Origin: Dongia_B soli
GTDB lineage: Bacteria; Pseudomonadota; Alphaproteobacteria; Dongiales; Dongiaceae
Assembly: GCF_034044715.1 (NCBI RefSeq)
Contig: NZ_JAXCLW010000002.1
Location: forward strand, 682,001-746,000
Reading direction: 5' to 3'
Length of the DNA stretch: 64,000 nt
The position numbers and the translations under genes are program-made. Every line of letters begins with the position of its first letter. Within the stretch, counting starts at the first letter, position 1. The notes under the pieces are model-generated. The model did no database searches and was not told the origin of the DNA. It saw nothing but the letters and a program-made list of their open reading frames with translations. Below are positions 1-8,932 of the stretch, in pieces.

Positions 1-74
1 CCAATCAGGCTCGTGCTGACCACAGGGCCAGTCGGCTCTTCGATCTCCATTGCGGCTGCGGGCTTGCGGGCCAT
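1..74 (-). CDS. holB: DNA polymerase III delta-prime subunit, N-terminal fragment
   Basis: Only the first 24 or so codons are inside the window. Reading leftward from an ATG at 72-74, the frame is open to the edge and ends in a Leu-Ile-Gly triplet, like the start of the conserved N-terminal LIGH motif of alphaproteobacterial HolB. It starts 6 nt after the tmk stop codon, and tmk-holB is a standard alphaproteobacterial pair. HolB is part of the clamp loader that puts the sliding clamp on DNA. The call rests mostly on position and the short LIG match. A different start, such as the ATG at 48-50, cannot be excluded. Confidence 0.55.
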   Translation of the reverse strand, partial: MARKPAAAMEIEEPTGPVVSTSLI

Positions 75-80
75 CGAAGA

Positions 81-806
81 TCAGCCTTGGCCGGACGCTA
101 CTGAAGTCGGCACTGGCAGTGTCATGCCAAAATGCCGGGAGACGATTTCGCGCACAGAGTCAGCGACATCGTCGATCGAGCGATCCGCCCGCAGAATTTG
201 ACAGCGCTGCGGTCCCGCTTTGGCGATCGCCATAAAGCCATCACGCAGGCGCTGATGAAACGCCTTGTCCATGCGCTCATAGCGATCTTCCGGAGAGGTT
301 CCCACCGGAAGCCGAGCGGCGGCGCGCGCCAGGCCGATTTCAATCGGCAAATCGAAAATAATTGTCAGTCCGGGCTCGGTCGTCCCAACAATTTGCCGCC
401 GAAGCGAATCCAACCATGCTAAATCGAGGCCGTGGCCATAACCCTGATAGGCGATCGTGGAATCGGCGAAGCGGTCGCACAATACCCAACTGCCCTCCGC
501 CAAAGCCGGCCGGATGAGCTTGTCGAGATGGTCAGCCCGCGCGGCGAAATGCAGCAGGACCTCGGTCTCCGGCGTCCAACGACCCGGTAGCCCTTCAACG
601 AGCAACTTGCGGATCTCTTCCGCGCCGGTCGATCCGCCGGGTTCTCGCGTCACCACGACCGGCTGGCCTACGGCGCGCAGCGCATCAGCCAGACGGCGGA
701 TCTGGGTGGATTTCCCCGCCCCCTCACCGCCTTCGAAAGTTATGAAACGGTTTGGTCTGCCGTGATCCCGTCCGCCGTCATTCGGTTGGACTGGCGCAGA
801 TCCCAT
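81..806 (-). CDS. tmk: thymidylate kinase
   Basis: Phosphorylates dTMP to dTDP with ATP in the cytosol, an essential step of dTTP supply. The protein has about 241 residues. A P-loop GGEGAGKST lies at residues 26-34, a DRFADSTIAYQG motif (the DR[YF]xxSxxAYQ signature of TMP kinases) sits mid-protein, and a lid-like Arg-rich region (EDRYERMD) follows. The frame stays open further upstream into dacA, but the ATG at 804-806 lies 1 nt past the dacA stop and gives a normal-length protein, so it was chosen. The roughly 19-residue tail before the P-loop domain is slightly long. Its place in rlpA-dacA-tmk-holB implies co-transcription. Confidence 0.95.
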   Translation of the reverse strand: MGSAPVQPNDGGRDHGRPNRFITFEGGEGAGKSTQIRRLADALRAVGQPVVVTREPGGSTGAEEIRKLLVEGLPGRWTPETEVLLHFAARADHLDKLIRPALAEGSWVLCDRFADSTIAYQGYGHGLDLAWLDSLRRQIVGTTEPGLTIIFDLPIEIGLARAAARLPVGTSPEDRYERMDKAFHQRLRDGFMAIAKAGPQRCQILRADRSIDDVADSVREIVSRHFGMTLPVPTSVASGQG

Positions 807-807
807 T

Positions 808-1971
808 TTAGCTGCCGCCGAAAACCAGGTACTGCAGCTTCGCGAACATGCGGCCCGGCAAGCTTTGACGCGGCACATCCGTGCCGGCCACCAGCGGCGC
901 TTCGAAGTCCGGCTGGCCGGGAACGCTGATGACCAGTTTGCCGACCTGCGAACCGGCGGCGATCGGAGCCGGAAGCGGGCCGTTGAAAACCGCTTTCGCC
1001 GTCACTTTCTGGCGCGCCGATCGGGGCAAGGTCGCGATCAGGTCTTTATCGACAGTGAGCGGCACGGTCTTGGCGCCCCCCATCCAGACGGGGGCTTCGG
1101 CAAGAACCGCGCCTTTGCTGGCGATGGTATAATTCGCGGTCTCGCGGAAGGCCCAGTCGATGAGCGCGCCGCCACTATCAGCGCGATGCTGCATGCTGGC
1201 GGTTCCCTGCATCACGGCGATGATGCGGCGATTATCGCGCACGGCGGAGGCGACCAGGCCAAAACCTGCTTCCTCGGTGTGACCGGTCTTCAGGCCGTCG
1301 ACACCGCTACCCTGGCGGTACAGCAAGGGATTGCGGTTGCCCTGCTTGATGCCGTGCCAGGTGAACTCCTTCTCCGAGAAGTAATGGTAATAATCGGGGA
1401 AATCCTCGATCAGACGCTTCGCCAGGGTGGCAAGGTCATGCGCGGTCATATACTGCTCAGGATCGGGCAAGCCGGAAGCGTCAACGAAGTGGCTGCCGGT
1501 AAGGCCGATTTCCTTGGCCTTGGCCGTCATCCGCTCGGCGAAAGCCTCTTCCGTGCCGGCAAGCCCTTCAGCCACCACCACGCAAGCATCGTTGCCCGAC
1601 TGGATGATGATGCCGCGGATCAAATCCTCGACGCCGATATTCGAATCGAGCTCGACGAACATCTTCGACCCTTGGGTCGACCAGGCCTTTTTGCTGACAT
1701 GGAATGTATCGGTCAGCTTAACGTCGCCCCGCTTCAGGGCGTCGAAAAGCAGATAGATGGTCATCAGCTTGCTCATCGATGCCGGCGGCAGGCGTTCGTC
1801 GCCCTTTTTATCCAGGAGGACCGCGCCGGTCTGGTAATCGACGATATACGCTCGTTGGGCATCCGTTTCGATCGGCTCCGCCGCCGCCATGCCGATCGGT
1901 ATGGCCGCCAGCAGCAAGCCAGCCATCAGAAGCGTGACGGGTCGTGCTGCATGTCGCGCGGAGAGAATCAT
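808..1971 (-). CDS. dacA: D-alanyl-D-alanine carboxypeptidase (PBP5/6 family)
   Basis: A periplasmic, membrane-anchored penicillin-binding protein that trims the terminal D-Ala from peptidoglycan pentapeptides. The 387-residue protein has a signal peptide (residues 1-32, ending near AAAE), the SxxK motif S65-M-S-K68, an SGN triad, a KTG motif in DGLKTGHTEE, and a C-terminal PBP5-type beta domain from about residue 280. The ATG at 1969-1971 is preceded by AGGTGG about 7 nt away, so a frame extension of 8 codons was rejected. It is the middle gene of the leftward rlpA-dacA-tmk operon. A second family member with a different C-terminus lies at 17479-18741. Confidence 0.93.
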   Translation of the reverse strand: MILSARHAARPVTLLMAGLLLAAIPIGMAAAEPIETDAQRAYIVDYQTGAVLLDKKGDERLPPASMSKLMTIYLLFDALKRGDVKLTDTFHVSKKAWSTQGSKMFVELDSNIGVEDLIRGIIIQSGNDACVVVAEGLAGTEEAFAERMTAKAKEIGLTGSHFVDASGLPDPEQYMTAHDLATLAKRLIEDFPDYYHYFSEKEFTWHGIKQGNRNPLLYRQGSGVDGLKTGHTEEAGFGLVASAVRDNRRIIAVMQGTASMQHRADSGGALIDWAFRETANYTIASKGAVLAEAPVWMGGAKTVPLTVDKDLIATLPRSARQKVTAKAVFNGPLPAPIAAGSQVGKLVISVPGQPDFEAPLVAGTDVPRQSLPGRMFAKLQYLVFGGS

Positions 1972-2107
1972 GGAACCACCTGAGTCGTAAGGCAAATTTC
2001 GATTGGCATCTGTGTCGCAAGCTGCTGCAAATCAGGCTGTACGTCAAGCGGTTCGACGCGTATTTGCACGAAATTTCCCCATTGCATCAACAGGCTGGCT
2101 TAGCACC

Positions 2108-3067
2108 TCAGTCGACGACAATCCGGGCTTCCGTTTGACCCGACTGGATCAGTTGCTGGAGGACCTGATCCGCCTGCGTCACATTGGAGATCGGGCCGAG
2201 GCGAACGCGATAGAAGAGCTGGTTATTGACGTAGATCGGCGTTGTCCGCACTTGTCCGAACCGCGCCAATTTGGCGGTCAAGGTCTGGGCATTGGCCTGG
2301 CGGGTGAAGGCGCCGGCCTGGATGAAGATGTTCGTCGCCCGAACCGGCTCAAGCGATACCTGTCCATCCGGCTCCGGCTCGGCCGCCTGACCTAGGACCG
2401 TCTTGCCGGGCATGGATTGGGCCGCAGGAGCCGGGGTGGCTGGTGGCGTCGCCTGGGCGGTCGATGTCGCGCCGACCGGCGGCAACGGCGTTGCCGTGAC
2501 TATGCCGGCAGGAGCGGCAGTCGGCTTGGGACCGAACCCTTCCGCTCCCTTGGCGGAAGCTGCCGCCGCCAAGGCCTGGCTTTCCTCGCCTAATATCTGG
2601 ACGCGGACCCGCGCCGTGCCCGGGCCGATGAAGCCCAGCAGCTGGGCGCCGCGGCGGGTCATGTCGATGATGCGGCCGTTGGAAAAAGGCCCGCGGTCAT
2701 TGACCCGGACCACGATTGAACGGCCGTTTTCCAGATTGGTGACGCGGACCATGGACGGGAGCGGCAGGGTCTTGTGGGCTGCCGTCAGGCCGTTCTGGTC
2801 ATAGATCTCGCCATTGGCGGTGTATTTGCCGTGGAAGCCCGGACCGTACCAGGATGCAATACCGGTTTCGTCGTAATTGTAATCGACCTTTGGGTAATAC
2901 CAGACGCCGGCGACCTGGTAAGGATTGCCAATCTTATAGGGCTGCACCTGACCTTGCGGCAATGTACGCGCTGTCGGGCTTGCCACTTTGGTTTCGCCGC
3001 AGCCAGTCAGCACAATCATGGCCAGCGCGCCCGCCGCAAGGGGAAAACGCCGAATCATACGCATCAT
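2108..3067 (-). CDS. rlpA: septal ring lytic transglycosylase RlpA-like lipoprotein with SPOR domain
   Basis: An outer-membrane lipoprotein expected at the division septum, where RlpA cleaves or organises glycan strands lacking stem peptides. The 319-residue protein starts with a lipoprotein signal peptide (lipobox LTGC, Cys23). A double-psi beta-barrel domain at about residues 65-160 carries GIASWYGPGFHGK and VRVNDRGPF, which include the catalytic Asp region. A low-complexity Pro/Ala linker follows, then a C-terminal SPOR domain (about 245-319, starting IFIQAGAF). Two tandem ATG codons (3065-3067, 3062-3064) could both start it. It is the first gene of the leftward operon with dacA and tmk. 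Confidence 0.92.
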   Translation of the reverse strand: MMRMIRRFPLAAGALAMIVLTGCGETKVASPTARTLPQGQVQPYKIGNPYQVAGVWYYPKVDYNYDETGIASWYGPGFHGKYTANGEIYDQNGLTAAHKTLPLPSMVRVTNLENGRSIVVRVNDRGPFSNGRIIDMTRRGAQLLGFIGPGTARVRVQILGEESQALAAAASAKGAEGFGPKPTAAPAGIVTATPLPPVGATSTAQATPPATPAPAAQSMPGKTVLGQAAEPEPDGQVSLEPVRATNIFIQAGAFTRQANAQTLTAKLARFGQVRTTPIYVNNQLFYRVRLGPISNVTQADQVLQQLIQSGQTEARIVVD

Positions 3068-3519
3068 TTTGTATCCGAGGAGCCCCAGTTAATCAGGATG
3101 TTGTAAAGTAAACGGAGCTTCGCCTCGATGCAATAATCCCTGACCGGTCTCTGCGATGGTCACGGCTTTATTTCAGGGTCGTAACGCGGATTAAGCGGTT
3201 TCGGGGCTGAGCCGCTCGAGCCTAGCGATGAGCGAGGAGGAATTCGATTTCGCCCGATACGTTGATTGGAGGGCAAATCGGCTCCCCCGCGCCGATTCGC
3301 GTATCTACTACGGCGTCCACAATGTAAGGCATCCACAATGTTCAGGGCGTTTTGGTGCAGGCTATTCCCCGCTGTTCGGAGCGCCCGCTTTTTGCAAGGG
3401 CTGGGCCGGGAAACCTTATGATGCAGGTGATCGCAGCAGCGATCGCCCCTGCCCGCAGTTGCAATGGCAGAGGCGTCCGTTTTAAACATTTCATCTGCTT
3501 GATTTAAAGGAGGCACAGC
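3068..3519. other. intergenic region between rlpA and the GFA-family gene
   Basis: About 450 bases between divergent genes. It must hold the promoter of the rlpA operon (left) and of the GFA gene (right). A small open frame at 3228-3485 (+) has no recognisable features or family resemblance and was not called. A weak inverted repeat (AGCGG ... CCGCT, near 3194-3217) has no T-run. No RNA gene or repeat was seen. Confidence 0.5.
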
Positions 3520-3912
3520 ATGGACCGGTTCACTGGCGGTTGCCTGTGCGGCGACGTCCGAGTTGTAGCGTCGGGACGGCCATACCGGGTTGGCATTTGC
3601 CACTGCCTGGACTGTCGCAAACACCATGGCGCCCTTTTTTATGCCGCCGCTGTGTTCCCTGAGGATGCGGTGACGATTGAAGGGGAGACGCGCGATTATG
3701 CCGGACGCTTTTTCTGCCCGCGTTGCGGCTCGCCGGTTTTTTCCCGCAGCGGAGACGAGATCGAAGTGCATCTGGGGTCCCTGGATGCCCCCGACCAATT
3801 GAAACCAACTTATGAAAGCTGGATCATCCGCCGCGAGTCCTGGTTGCCGCCGTTTCCGCTGGCAAAGCGATACGAGCATGATCGCGAGGGCACGACTCGC
3901 TTTGAAGAGTAG
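3520..3912 (+). CDS. GFA/CENP-V family zinc-binding protein
   Basis: A member of the family that includes glutathione-dependent formaldehyde-activating enzyme. The 130 residues show the zinc-binding cysteines in order: C8-L-C10, C27-x-C29-x2-C32 (CHCLDC) and C66-x2-C69 (CPRC). Family members are small cytosolic zinc proteins; the real substrate of most, including this one, is unknown and the formaldehyde role should not be assumed. A strong Shine-Dalgarno AAAGGAGG lies about 6 nt before the ATG. The gene looks monocistronic, with tRNA-Ser downstream on the other strand. Confidence 0.88.
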   Translation: MDRFTGGCLCGDVRVVASGRPYRVGICHCLDCRKHHGALFYAAAVFPEDAVTIEGETRDYAGRFFCPRCGSPVFSRSGDEIEVHLGSLDAPDQLKPTYESWIIRRESWLPPFPLAKRYEHDREGTTRFEE

Positions 3913-4013
3913 AACGCGCGAACCGGGCCATGACGCTGCGACAAGCGATTGGCCGGTTTCGTCACGGGCGCATGCGACAGATTTAAATGCGGGCGCTAAG
4001 TACCTAGAAACGC

Positions 4014-4103
4014 TGGCGGATGGGGTGAGATTCGAACTCACGGTAGGGGTTACCCTACGGCGGTTTTCAAGACCGCTGCCTTAAACCACTCGGCCACCCA
4101 TCC
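4014..4103 (-). tRNA. tRNA-Ser (anticodon TGA)
   Basis: Read on the minus strand, the gene starts with acceptor GGATGGG at 4103 and ends with CCCATCC plus discriminator G at 4017, followed by an encoded CCA (4014-4016). The anticodon loop CTTGAAA gives TGA (Ser). A long variable arm typical of class II tRNA-Ser (GTAGGGTAACCCCTAC) and the T-loop TTCGAAT are present. Total 90 nt with CCA. Confidence 0.97.
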
Positions 4104-4173
4104 GGAACGTTCGGGGACAGCGCGCGCCACCGATGGACAGCGCTTTGATTATCCGCTGCGCCGCCGATGGTCA

Positions 4174-4890
4174 ATGCATCGCTTGAAGGAAATCGTCCTT
4201 TCCTATCCTGACGGGCTGCACAAGCCTGCCGGCCTGATCTATCCTTTAAGTCGTGCGCCGGCAGATTGGCGTCGGAGGGTTGTCTTGGCGGCACCCGGAA
4301 TAACCATGTGGTTGGGCGCCCTTGTGGTGCTGGTCGGGATCGCTTTGCTTGTCATCGATCAGTACGACAACGCGTCCAAATCGCGCCGCATTTTCAACCG
4401 AAGGATAACGATCTCGGCCTCGCCGATCATCATCCTTCTGGTCGGCTGTGTGTTGCTTGCATATGCCTTCGGCCAGCATTCATCGCTGCTCGATCCATTC
4501 TCCGGCAAAAGGCCGATACCTGTCTCTTTCGACGAGGCGCTGCATGCGCCGGGCGATCGGACGGTGACAGGGAGTATTTTCTTCACCTTCGGTGACGCGC
4601 ATCTGGTCGAAGGCGAGATCCGCCTGCTCGACGCTGCCGCCGTTATCATGAAGCGGCACCCGACCGCCTTGATGATGGTACGGTCGCGGCTTTACCTGGG
4701 CGGCGCGAGAGAAGACTTGACCAGCAGTGTCGATGCGCGGGCGGCGGCGATCGGAAGTCATATGAAGGGGGCCGGTATCGCACCGGATCGGGTGGTCTAT
4801 GATGAAGCCGCTACCGTCACTGAACACCTGCGCCGCGGCGATTATCGCCGGGCATATTCGGCCGTCGATTTCATCGTTTGGTGGGAGTGA
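4174..4890 (+). CDS. two-TM membrane protein with degenerate OmpA-like periplasmic domain
   Basis: A 238-residue protein with two hydrophobic segments (about residues 44-62 and 83-100) and a C-terminal region of about 110 residues that follows the OmpA/MotB peptidoglycan-binding pattern: a strand GSIFFTFGDAHL, then E-x2-LL-x-AA..., a strand ending LYLGGAREDL, SVDARAAAIGSHM, and a final strand with DRVVYDEA. The canonical Asp and Arg that bind diaminopimelate are not clearly kept, so the fold is plausible but peptidoglycan binding is uncertain. The start is unclear: ATG 4174 has no good ribosome site, and ATG 4306 would remove the first helix's N-flank. No clear partner genes. Confidence 0.6.
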   Translation: MHRLKEIVLSYPDGLHKPAGLIYPLSRAPADWRRRVVLAAPGITMWLGALVVLVGIALLVIDQYDNASKSRRIFNRRITISASPIIILLVGCVLLAYAFGQHSSLLDPFSGKRPIPVSFDEALHAPGDRTVTGSIFFTFGDAHLVEGEIRLLDAAAVIMKRHPTALMMVRSRLYLGGAREDLTSSVDARAAAIGSHMKGAGIAPDRVVYDEAATVTEHLRRGDYRRAYSAVDFIVWWE

Positions 4891-5083
4891 GTAATATTGC
4901 GAGTTGCGTGCAGGCACCTATTGAAGCGCTTTGGCGAGAAGCCTGTCTTCGACCGGTCAGCAGCCAGATCTCACCTTCGCCGCTGACATCGAAAAAGCCG
5001 ACCTGATGTTTCTCCGCCAACGTGCGAAGTTTAGTAGCCAAGCCGGCGACCCGGAGATGACATCTCTGCCGCAGAACATCGTT
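4871..5083 (-). pseudogene. possible gene remnant: C-terminal fragment of an unidentified small protein
   Basis: On the minus strand, a 70-codon open frame without an ATG runs from just after a stop (5084-5086) to a stop at 4871-4873. Its middle reads LAEKHQVGFFDVSGEGEIW, which looks like real protein (amphipathic helix followed by a beta hairpin) rather than antisense noise. Its 3' end overlaps the end of the gene at 4174-4890 by 20 nt. Because it lacks a start codon and most of a domain, it may be a decayed gene. The family is not identified. Confidence 0.25.
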
Positions 5084-5175
5084 TCAGAGGCTCGGTAAAT
5101 GCGTTATGAGATGCAACGGCGCATCCCCTTCCCCGCTCTCTCCTGCTATTTTCTCCGACTTGGCCCTTGCTTCCG

Positions 5176-6444
5176 ATGAAAATTTCCTTTCCCAAAAGCT
5201 CCTCTTTCCTGCGCTTTTGGATGAGCCAGACGGCCTCTACCATGGCCTATCAGATGCTCGTCGTCGCAATCGGCTGGCAGGTCTACGATCTGACGCAAAG
5301 TGCCTTCATGCTAGGCATGGTCGGGCTGGTACAATTCGTGCCGCAGCTTCTGCTCACGCTTATCGTCGGGCATGTCGCGGACCAATACGACCGTCGGCGT
5401 ATCGTCCTGCTTTGCCAGTGGTTGAAAACCGCAATGGCAGCCATTCTCGCTATAGGCAGTTTGACGGGGACGTTGACGGTCGAGATCATTTTCATCTGCG
5501 CTTGTCTGATCGGCGGAGCACGAGCTTTCGAACTGCCCAGCATGCAAGCTCTGCTCCCCAAGCTGGTCGAGCCGTCAATGCTGGCGCGGGCGATGGCGAG
5601 CGCCGCCGGTGGACGTGAATTCGCGATCATCATCGGCCCTGCACTGGGTGGGCTGATCTATGCCCTGGGATCGGATATCGTCTATATGACCGGCGCCGCG
5701 CTGTTTCTGGCGGCCGGTTTCCTGGTCCTCATCATCCGCCTTCCTTTCCACACGCAGCGTCGGGAAAAACCGACGCTGCAATCCTTGCTGGGCGGCGTCA
5801 ATTTCATCCGCAGCAAGAAAGTGGTGCTGGGCGCTATTTCAATGGATCTGTTCTCCGTCCTGCTGGGCGGTGCGACCGCGTTGTTGCCCATCTATGCACG
5901 GGACATTCTACAGACCGGCCCCTGGGGACTTGGTTTGCTGCGGACCGCGCCGGCAATCGGTGCGCTCGCCATGTCGGTCTATCTCGCCAAGCGGCCGCTG
6001 GCCAGCCGGGTGGGACATGTGATGTTTGCCGCTGTCGCTGGCTTCGGCCTGGCGACCATCGTTTTCGGCATTTCGCGCTGGTTCCCGCTGTCATTGCTGG
6101 CATTGATCGTTCTGGGCGCAATGGACATGGTGAGCGTGGTGATCCGGCAGACATTGGTACAGCTGGAAACGCCCGATGAGATGCGGGGCCGCGTGAGCGC
6201 AGTGAACGCGATTTTCATCGGCGCCTCGAACCAGTTGGGTGAATTTGAATCCGGCGTGACGGCCGCCTGGTTTGGAACGGTGCCGGCGGTCGTGATCGGC
6301 GGCATCGGTACCCTGCTGGTGGTGGTTGCCTGGATGCGTCTTTTCCCCGATCTTTTCCGGCGTGACGCTCTTCTCCACGAGCAACCGCGCGTTACATCTG
6401 CGGTGCCCGAAAAGAGCCGCAGCATTCCGTCTGCGGCTCCTTGA
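5176..6444 (+). CDS. MFS transporter (EntS-like MFS_3 group)
   Basis: A 422-residue inner-membrane protein with about 12 predicted helices. It has the MFS loop 2-3 motif in modified form (GHVADQYDRRRIV) and repeated hydrophobic segments, and it resembles drug/siderophore exporters of the EntS type (N-terminal MSQTASTMAYQMLVVAIGWQVYDLT). The cytoplasmic tail is short and polar. The ATG at 5176 is preferred over a TTG 9 nt upstream; neither has a strong ribosome site. It converges on the AdiC-like gene with a 15 nt gap, and the last codons contain a hairpin that probably terminates that opposing gene. Substrate unknown. Confidence 0.82.
   Translation: MKISFPKSSSFLRFWMSQTASTMAYQMLVVAIGWQVYDLTQSAFMLGMVGLVQFVPQLLLTLIVGHVADQYDRRRIVLLCQWLKTAMAAILAIGSLTGTLTVEIIFICACLIGGARAFELPSMQALLPKLVEPSMLARAMASAAGGREFAIIIGPALGGLIYALGSDIVYMTGAALFLAAGFLVLIIRLPFHTQRREKPTLQSLLGGVNFIRSKKVVLGAISMDLFSVLLGGATALLPIYARDILQTGPWGLGLLRTAPAIGALAMSVYLAKRPLASRVGHVMFAAVAGFGLATIVFGISRWFPLSLLALIVLGAMDMVSVVIRQTLVQLETPDEMRGRVSAVNAIFIGASNQLGEFESGVTAAWFGTVPAVVIGGIGTLLVVVAWMRLFPDLFRRDALLHEQPRVTSAVPEKSRSIPSAAP
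6410..6439 (-). terminator. rho-independent-type terminator for the AdiC-like gene, embedded in the 3' end of the opposing MFS gene
   Basis: Perfect 9-bp inverted repeat GAGCCGCAG (6414-6422) / CTGCGGCTC (6431-6439) with an 8-nt loop. On the minus strand the stem is followed by TTTT (complement of 6410-6413), 21 nt after the stop of the antiporter gene. On the plus strand it lies within codons of the MFS gene and has no T-run. Confidence 0.6.
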
Positions 6445-6459
6445 TAAGGTCCGTCCCGC

Positions 6460-8004
6460 CTATTCGGTTGCAGGCGGCGGCGTCGCGGGTTGCGTCGATG
6501 GCGGTGGCGGCACGGTGACCGGCGGCACCTCCTCGCCCTGTTCGACATTTGGTTTGATCGCACGTTCATGCAGCAGTTCGGCCGATTTCCGGCCCACCGA
6601 AACCCAGTACATCGCGATCAGGGCGATGATCGTGATCGCCAGGGAAACGTGGCGGATCCAATGCGGCGTGCGTCCGCCTGGATGCTGGCCGGTCTCTTCG
6701 ATTTGGCGCTGGCGGCTGATCGCGGCCGAATAGAAGACGATGGTGGTGATGACGAAAATCAGCGACCAGCGGGTCTGGGCGCCGTCGGATCCGATCATGG
6801 CCCATAGGCTATAGACGGCGGCAATGACGCCGATCACCGTGTAGATGACGTACTGGTTTTGCGCCATCTGCTTGTAGCCGATGACCTTCATCGAAATCGA
6901 CGAATAGATATAAGGCAGCAGCGTCATGATAACGGCGATAGAGGCGATCTTGCCGAATTGCTCGCTCGCGGTTGGCGACATGGTGGCGAGCACCTGCACC
7001 GTCATGATGACCGCGACGATCATCAATCCTGCCGCAGGCACGCCCCGCGAATTCACCCGGGCGAAGATGGCGCCGAACAGACCGTCATCGGCAGCCGCCT
7101 TCGCGGTCTGGCCGACCAGCAATGTCCAGCCTGCCAGCGAGCCGAGACAGCCGACCGCCGCACAGACCGCCACGATATTGGCGGCGACGTCGCCCAGGGC
7201 GACGCGGGCGGCATCGGCGAAAGGCGCGTTGGAAACTACCAGCTCCTTATTGGGAATCATCCCCATGATGACCGAAGAGCTAAGGATATAGCACACACCG
7301 GCCAGCAGTACCCCGACGACGGTGGCAATGGGTACATTGCGTGACGGATTGCGGACCACAGCCGCCGAGACGGAGGCGCTCTCCACACCGATGAAGGCCC
7401 AGAGCGTATAATTCAGCGTGGAATTGACGGCGTCGAAATTGCTTTTGCCCGAAACATTCCAGGCCTCGCCAAAAGTCTGGGCGTTGAACCAGAACCAACC
7501 GAAGATCGCCATGCCGATGATCGGCACCAAGGCGAAGCTGGTTGTCAAGGACTGGATCTTGCCGACAATATTCGGCCCCAGGATATTGGCGTAGGTGAAG
7601 AACCAGATGACGGCGATCTGCGCCAGAGCGAAGACCAGCACGTCATTGAGCATCGGAAAGAAGTGCCGTAGATAGGCGAGACCGGCGACGGCCAAGCCGA
7701 CATTGCCGACCACATTGGCGAGCCAATAGACCAGATTGGTCTGATAGCCCATGTAATTGCCGAAAGCCTTCCGGGTATAGGCATAGGGCCCGCCAGCCGC
7801 CGGATCGATGGCGGCGAGCTTGGCGAAAATCAGCGCCAATGCAACCGATCCCACCATTGTGATGAGCCAGCCGATCAGCGAGATGCTACCAGCCGTGGCC
7901 AGATTGGCGGGCAGCATGAAGACGCCAGAGCCCATCATATTGCCGGCAACCATCAAGGTCGCAGCTGACAGGCCGATTTTGTTGTCGGTATTTTCAGTCG
8001 CCAT
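6460..8004 (-). CDS. arginine/agmatine antiporter-like APC transporter
   Basis: A 514-residue inner-membrane amino acid/polyamine antiporter. It matches AdiC motifs: the unwound TM1 segment GNMMGSGVFMLPANLA, the TM6 segment GVESASVSAAVVRNPSRNVPIAT (with the gating Glu), and the TM8 segment GSLAGWTLLVGQTAKAAADDGLF, containing the Trp that stacks on the substrate in AdiC. The C-terminus carries an unusual extra Pro-rich tail of about 30 residues. The start at 8004 is chosen because GGGGGAAG lies 8 nt upstream; the ATG at 8010 would be too close. No arginine decarboxylase is present in the window, so exchange of another cationic pair is possible. Confidence 0.87.
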   Translation of the reverse strand: MATENTDNKIGLSAATLMVAGNMMGSGVFMLPANLATAGSISLIGWLITMVGSVALALIFAKLAAIDPAAGGPYAYTRKAFGNYMGYQTNLVYWLANVVGNVGLAVAGLAYLRHFFPMLNDVLVFALAQIAVIWFFTYANILGPNIVGKIQSLTTSFALVPIIGMAIFGWFWFNAQTFGEAWNVSGKSNFDAVNSTLNYTLWAFIGVESASVSAAVVRNPSRNVPIATVVGVLLAGVCYILSSSVIMGMIPNKELVVSNAPFADAARVALGDVAANIVAVCAAVGCLGSLAGWTLLVGQTAKAAADDGLFGAIFARVNSRGVPAAGLMIVAVIMTVQVLATMSPTASEQFGKIASIAVIMTLLPYIYSSISMKVIGYKQMAQNQYVIYTVIGVIAAVYSLWAMIGSDGAQTRWSLIFVITTIVFYSAAISRQRQIEETGQHPGGRTPHWIRHVSLAITIIALIAMYWVSVGRKSAELLHERAIKPNVEQGEEVPPVTVPPPPSTQPATPPPATE

Positions 8005-8262
8005 GATCATCTTCCCCCGAAGACAGTGTCGAAGGTAGGCAGATGCAATAACGGGACCCGAATAGATTGCCAGATCTTAGCAAATCGAGCGCAGGCAGCT
8101 ACTAAAATTTGCCGAAGACGCATCTCGGGTAGGATGTATGGGTCATGAGGAAGACTTGCCAGCCGACCAGAGAGGGCACAATATGTCATAAATTATATCT
8201 GTTTACCCATGATAACTGGACGCGCCGCTACCTTGAACGCGGTGCTCAATGTGGCGGATGCG

Positions 8263-8910
8263 ATGCAGCTGGACATTTTTTCCGACACGATCTGCCCCTG
8301 GTGCTACATCGGTAAGCGCCGCTTGGAACGTGCGCTCCAGGCGCGACCTCAGCCGAATTTGCAACTCCGCTGGCGAGCCTTCCAGCTCAATCCGGGCATG
8401 CCGGCAACCGGTATGGAACGCCAGCAATATATGACGGCGAAGTTCGGCAGCGTGGAGCGCGCCAGCCGGCTATACGATACGGTCACCCGCATCGGCGCCG
8501 CCGAAGGCATCACCTTCCGCTTTGATCTGATTTTGCGAACGCCAAACACCTTGATGTCGCATCGCCTTTGCTATGTCGCAGCAACGGCGGATCTGCAGGA
8601 TGCCATGCTTGATCGCCTGTATATGGCCTATTTCCAGGAAGGTCTGGATATCGGCGATGCCACGATCCTCGCTTCCCTTGCCCGGGAAGTGGACGTGCCC
8701 TCGGATCTCGCGGCCGAGGCCCTGGCCGGCACGGCGCGGATCGACACTGCGCTTGCCAGCGATTTCCAGGCGCGCCGCCAGGGGATCAACGGCGTTCCCT
8801 ATTTCATCTTCAACGGTCGCTTCGGCCTCTCCGGTGCACAGGAGCCCGAAGCGCTGTTCCACATGTTAGATCTCGCCCGAGAAGACGATGCGCTGCAGCG
8901 TTCGGCCTAA
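8263..8910 (+). CDS. FrnE-like DsbA family oxidoreductase
   Basis: A thioredoxin-fold protein of about 215 residues. The active site CPWC (C11-x2-C14) sits in the first strand-helix unit, a helical insertion follows, and the cis-Pro loop GINGVPYFIF and terminal helix (GAQEPEALFHML) complete the fold. No signal peptide is seen, so it is probably a cytosolic FrnE/2-hydroxychromene-2-carboxylate isomerase-like disulfide oxidoreductase. The frame is open from ATG 8209, but family members begin directly with the beta strand, so ATG 8263 is preferred. It ends 22 nt from the convergent mfd stop. Confidence 0.85.
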   Translation: MQLDIFSDTICPWCYIGKRRLERALQARPQPNLQLRWRAFQLNPGMPATGMERQQYMTAKFGSVERASRLYDTVTRIGAAEGITFRFDLILRTPNTLMSHRLCYVAATADLQDAMLDRLYMAYFQEGLDIGDATILASLAREVDVPSDLAAEALAGTARIDTALASDFQARRQGINGVPYFIFNGRFGLSGAQEPEALFHMLDLAREDDALQRSA

Positions 8911-8932
8911 GCCAGTTTGAGGGCAAAGGCGG

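Noticed and set aside
3160..4041. Minus-strand frame of about 290 codons over the GFA gene
   Set aside because: Antisense to the GFA-family gene, which has a strong ribosome site and conserved Cys motifs, and it runs into the tRNA-Ser gene.
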